From: Arthrobacter sp. PsM3
Lineage (GTDB): Bacteria > Actinomycetota > Actinomycetes > Actinomycetales > Micrococcaceae
Length of the DNA stretch: 64,000 nucleotides
Direction: 5' to 3'
Assembly: GCF_030433895.1 (NCBI RefSeq)
Contig: NZ_JARUXE010000014.1
Span: forward strand, 37,468-101,467
The first letter of the stretch is position 1. Each line of letters begins with the position of its first letter. The position numbers and the translations under genes are program-made. Shown here piece by piece: positions 62,780 through 64,000 of the stretch. The notes under the pieces are model-generated. The model worked only from the letters and a program-made list of their open reading frames with translations, was not told the DNA's origin and did not search any database.

Positions 62780-62809
62780 ATGACTGACTCCGCGGCGGAT
62801 GCCGACTGA
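62780..62809 (+). CDS. Nine-codon leader ORF overlapping the DUF2071 start
   Basis: ATG 62780 ACT GAC TCC ... TGA 62807-62809 (MTDSAADAD). Its stop overlaps the DUF2071 ATG by one base (TGATG). A -10-like TAGGCT (62768-62773) ends six bases before the ATG, consistent with a leaderless transcript. The DUF2071 start has no SD, so re-initiation from this ORF is a reasonable explanation. Confidence 0.5.
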   Translation: MTDSAADAD

Positions 62810-63624
62810 TGGGTTTTGATCCCTGGCCAAGTGCCCCTGAGCTTCCGGCGCCGATCATCATGGATCAGCGGTGGACGGATGCCGTTTTCCTGCACTGGCG
62901 CATCCCAGAGGCCGTTGCGGCACCGTTCATGCCGCCGGGCGTGGTGCCGGACACCTTTGACGGATCCGCCTGGGTGGGGCTGATCGGATTCCGCATGCAG
63001 GGCGCCGGCCTGGGATACGGGCCGGGAATCCCCTATTTCGGGAGCTTCAACGAGATTAACGTGCGCCTCTACTCCCGGGAGCCGGACGGCACGCGGGGTG
63101 TGGTTTTCCTGAGCCTGGATGCGACGCGTTTGGCTGTGGTGCTTGCCGCGAGGGCGGCCGGGATTCCGTATGTGTGGGCGCGGGCGGGGTTCCGGGGTGT
63201 GGCGGCCGTGGCCACTTCGACCGGTGCCGTTCTGGCGGGGCGGGAAGGGCCGGCGGGTCTTGCGGGCCCCGAAGGGCCGGCGGGTCTTGCGGGCCCCCGA
63301 GCCGGGTACTGGGTGCGGCGGTTCCGGGGCGGCGCCCGGAGCGACTTTGCGGTGGCACCGGAGTTCGACGCCGAAGCCACGGACCCGCTGTCCCTCCACC
63401 TCACCGCTCGGTTCGGGCTGCACACCCGGTTCCGGGGCAGGACCATGTATGTTCCCAACACCCACACTGCGTGGCCGTTGTACCGGGCCGAGCTGACTCA
63501 GGTTGAGGATCAGCTGGTCGCTGCTGCCGGAATCACCGTCGCGGGACCGCCCGAATCGGTGCTCTTCTCCCCCGGAGTCCGCACGCAGTTTGGCCGGCCA
63601 AGGTTCCTGGACGGCGGGTCCTGA
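62809..63624 (+). CDS. DUF2071 (YqjF-like) protein with collagen-like insertion
   Basis: 271 residues. Family marks: PIIMDQRWTDAVFLHWRIPEAVAAPFMPPGVVPDTFDGSAWVGLIGFRM, FGSFNEINVRLYSREPDGTRGVVFLSLDA and the C-terminal SPGVRTQFGRPRFL. A Gly/Pro repeat EGPAGLAGP occurs twice at about 146-163, encoded by 27 bp tandem repeats, inside an otherwise conserved beta domain. Function unknown. ATG 62809 has no SD and is coupled to a nine-codon ORF. Confidence 0.88.
   Translation: MGFDPWPSAPELPAPIIMDQRWTDAVFLHWRIPEAVAAPFMPPGVVPDTFDGSAWVGLIGFRMQGAGLGYGPGIPYFGSFNEINVRLYSREPDGTRGVVFLSLDATRLAVVLAARAAGIPYVWARAGFRGVAAVATSTGAVLAGREGPAGLAGPEGPAGLAGPRAGYWVRRFRGGARSDFAVAPEFDAEATDPLSLHLTARFGLHTRFRGRTMYVPNTHTAWPLYRAELTQVEDQLVAAAGITVAGPPESVLFSPGVRTQFGRPRFLDGGS
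63244..63297. repeat. 27 bp tandem duplication in the DUF2071 gene
   Basis: Units 63244-63270 and 63271-63297, starting GAAGGGCCGGCGGGTCTTGC, are identical. Confidence 0.92.
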
Positions 63625-63759
63625 GTCCCGGGCCCGGATTCGACTGAATCGGGCTGAACCGCGGGTGCTGATTCGGCCAGTCGGCGGGATTTTGACGCCG
63701 ACCGGTGCACTACGGGTGGAGTCGCTAATAATGTCCGAGCCCTCTGGCAGGGTGGTTCC

Positions 63760-64000
63760 ATGGAAGCCGTCAGGGATTTCATGGATTTGCAGGGCGCGGA
63801 CTGCAGCACGGAACGCGGCACGGGCTGCGGTACCGCCCGGCCTGCGCAGCCCTGTGAGCTCGCGGTGTCCGGGGTGGATGAGGCCCTGGCCGGGCTGCGG
63901 GATGACAGTTCGACAGAGGTCCAGGACGCGGTGTGTGCCTCAGGTGGAGCACCGGCCGCGACCCTGCGGCCGGTGTCCGGCCCGGCTAATCCTGTCGGAG
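63760..64000 (+). CDS. Protein start, runs off the right edge; possible DUF222/HNH endonuclease-like gene
   Basis: 80 codons without a stop from ATG 63760. Residues MEAVRDFMDLQGADC and VDEALAGLRDD recall the N-terminus of the DUF222-HNH family, abundant in Arthrobacter, but the diagnostic parts would lie past the edge. There is GG but no clear SD. Cys content is unusual (five in 70 residues). Tentative only. Confidence 0.4.
   Translation, partial: MEAVRDFMDLQGADCSTERGTGCGTARPAQPCELAVSGVDEALAGLRDDSSTEVQDAVCASGGAPAATLRPVSGPANPVG

Overview
The window is chromosomal DNA of a high-GC Gram-positive bacterium, most likely Arthrobacter or a near relative (Pseudarthrobacter, Paenarthrobacter). Reasons: very high GC, frequent GTG and TTG starts, strong GC3 bias that opens long false frames on the opposite strand, a secreted Rpf-like lytic transglycosylase with LysM, a short group-2 sigma factor, and many lipoproteins and MFS carriers. 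No rRNA, tRNA, CRISPR, transposase, integrase or phage gene was found. I annotate 64 protein genes, two leader ORFs and several gene remnants. All family calls are read from motifs by eye; no database was searched.

Layout. 1-3348: a CoA-thioester module (type III CoA-transferase, CitE-like lyase and MaoC hydratase, divergent from an acyl-CoA dehydrogenase) with a shared palindromic operator; read together it activates, desaturates, hydrates and cleaves a C5-type or branched dicarboxylate. 3469-10166: small hypotheticals, a K+ channel, VOC, AHSA1, pentapeptide-DinB, secreted glycerophosphodiesterase and SnoaL-like genes, including a decayed second copy of the glycerophosphodiesterase 5' end. 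10548-11558: sigma factor. 11725-17063: an amide-utilisation operon (MFS, FCD-GntR, acetamidase/formamidase, amidase, DUF1275) with a FadR-type operator. 16987-18366: a convergent efflux carrier. 18523-22160: LacI regulator divergent from a DapA-family aldolase/dehydratase and a sugar-porter MFS, with two LacI-like operators on the promoter.

22495-39107: a lipoprotein, a methyltransferase bracketed by a duplicated ABC-ATPase 3' end, a polar amino-acid ABC transporter with a flavin alpha-hydroxy-acid oxidase, a PucR remnant, diacylglycerol-kinase-like protein, cupin, RecQ, a lower-GC secreted protein, acylphosphatase, DUF1508, an Na+/drug-type ABC exporter, an alpha/beta hydrolase and two more lipoproteins of one paralogous family. 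39297-44862: MscS channel, GH13 alpha-glucosidase, proline-rich peptide, hydrolase, and an unusual winged-helix/X25 fusion. 45094-53660: DUF1295, MarR-acyl-CoA ligase-DUF2177 operon, SulP transporter, aldo/keto reductase, and TerC under a probable yybP-ykoY Mn2+ riboswitch followed by a small HTH gene. 53770-64000: adenosine deaminase, UvrA2-like ATPase, Rpf with a structured leader, NERD protein, SDR, DUF1622, DUF2071 and a gene running off the right edge.

The most distinctive non-coding signal is a family of 63-67 bp near-perfect palindromes (45019, 48890, 51958, half copy 53672), all at gene 3' ends and with paired compensatory changes. I see no obviously new defence or mobile system; the best candidates for new biology are the dicarboxylate-CoA module, the winged-helix/X25 protein, the Rpf leader RNA and this palindrome family.
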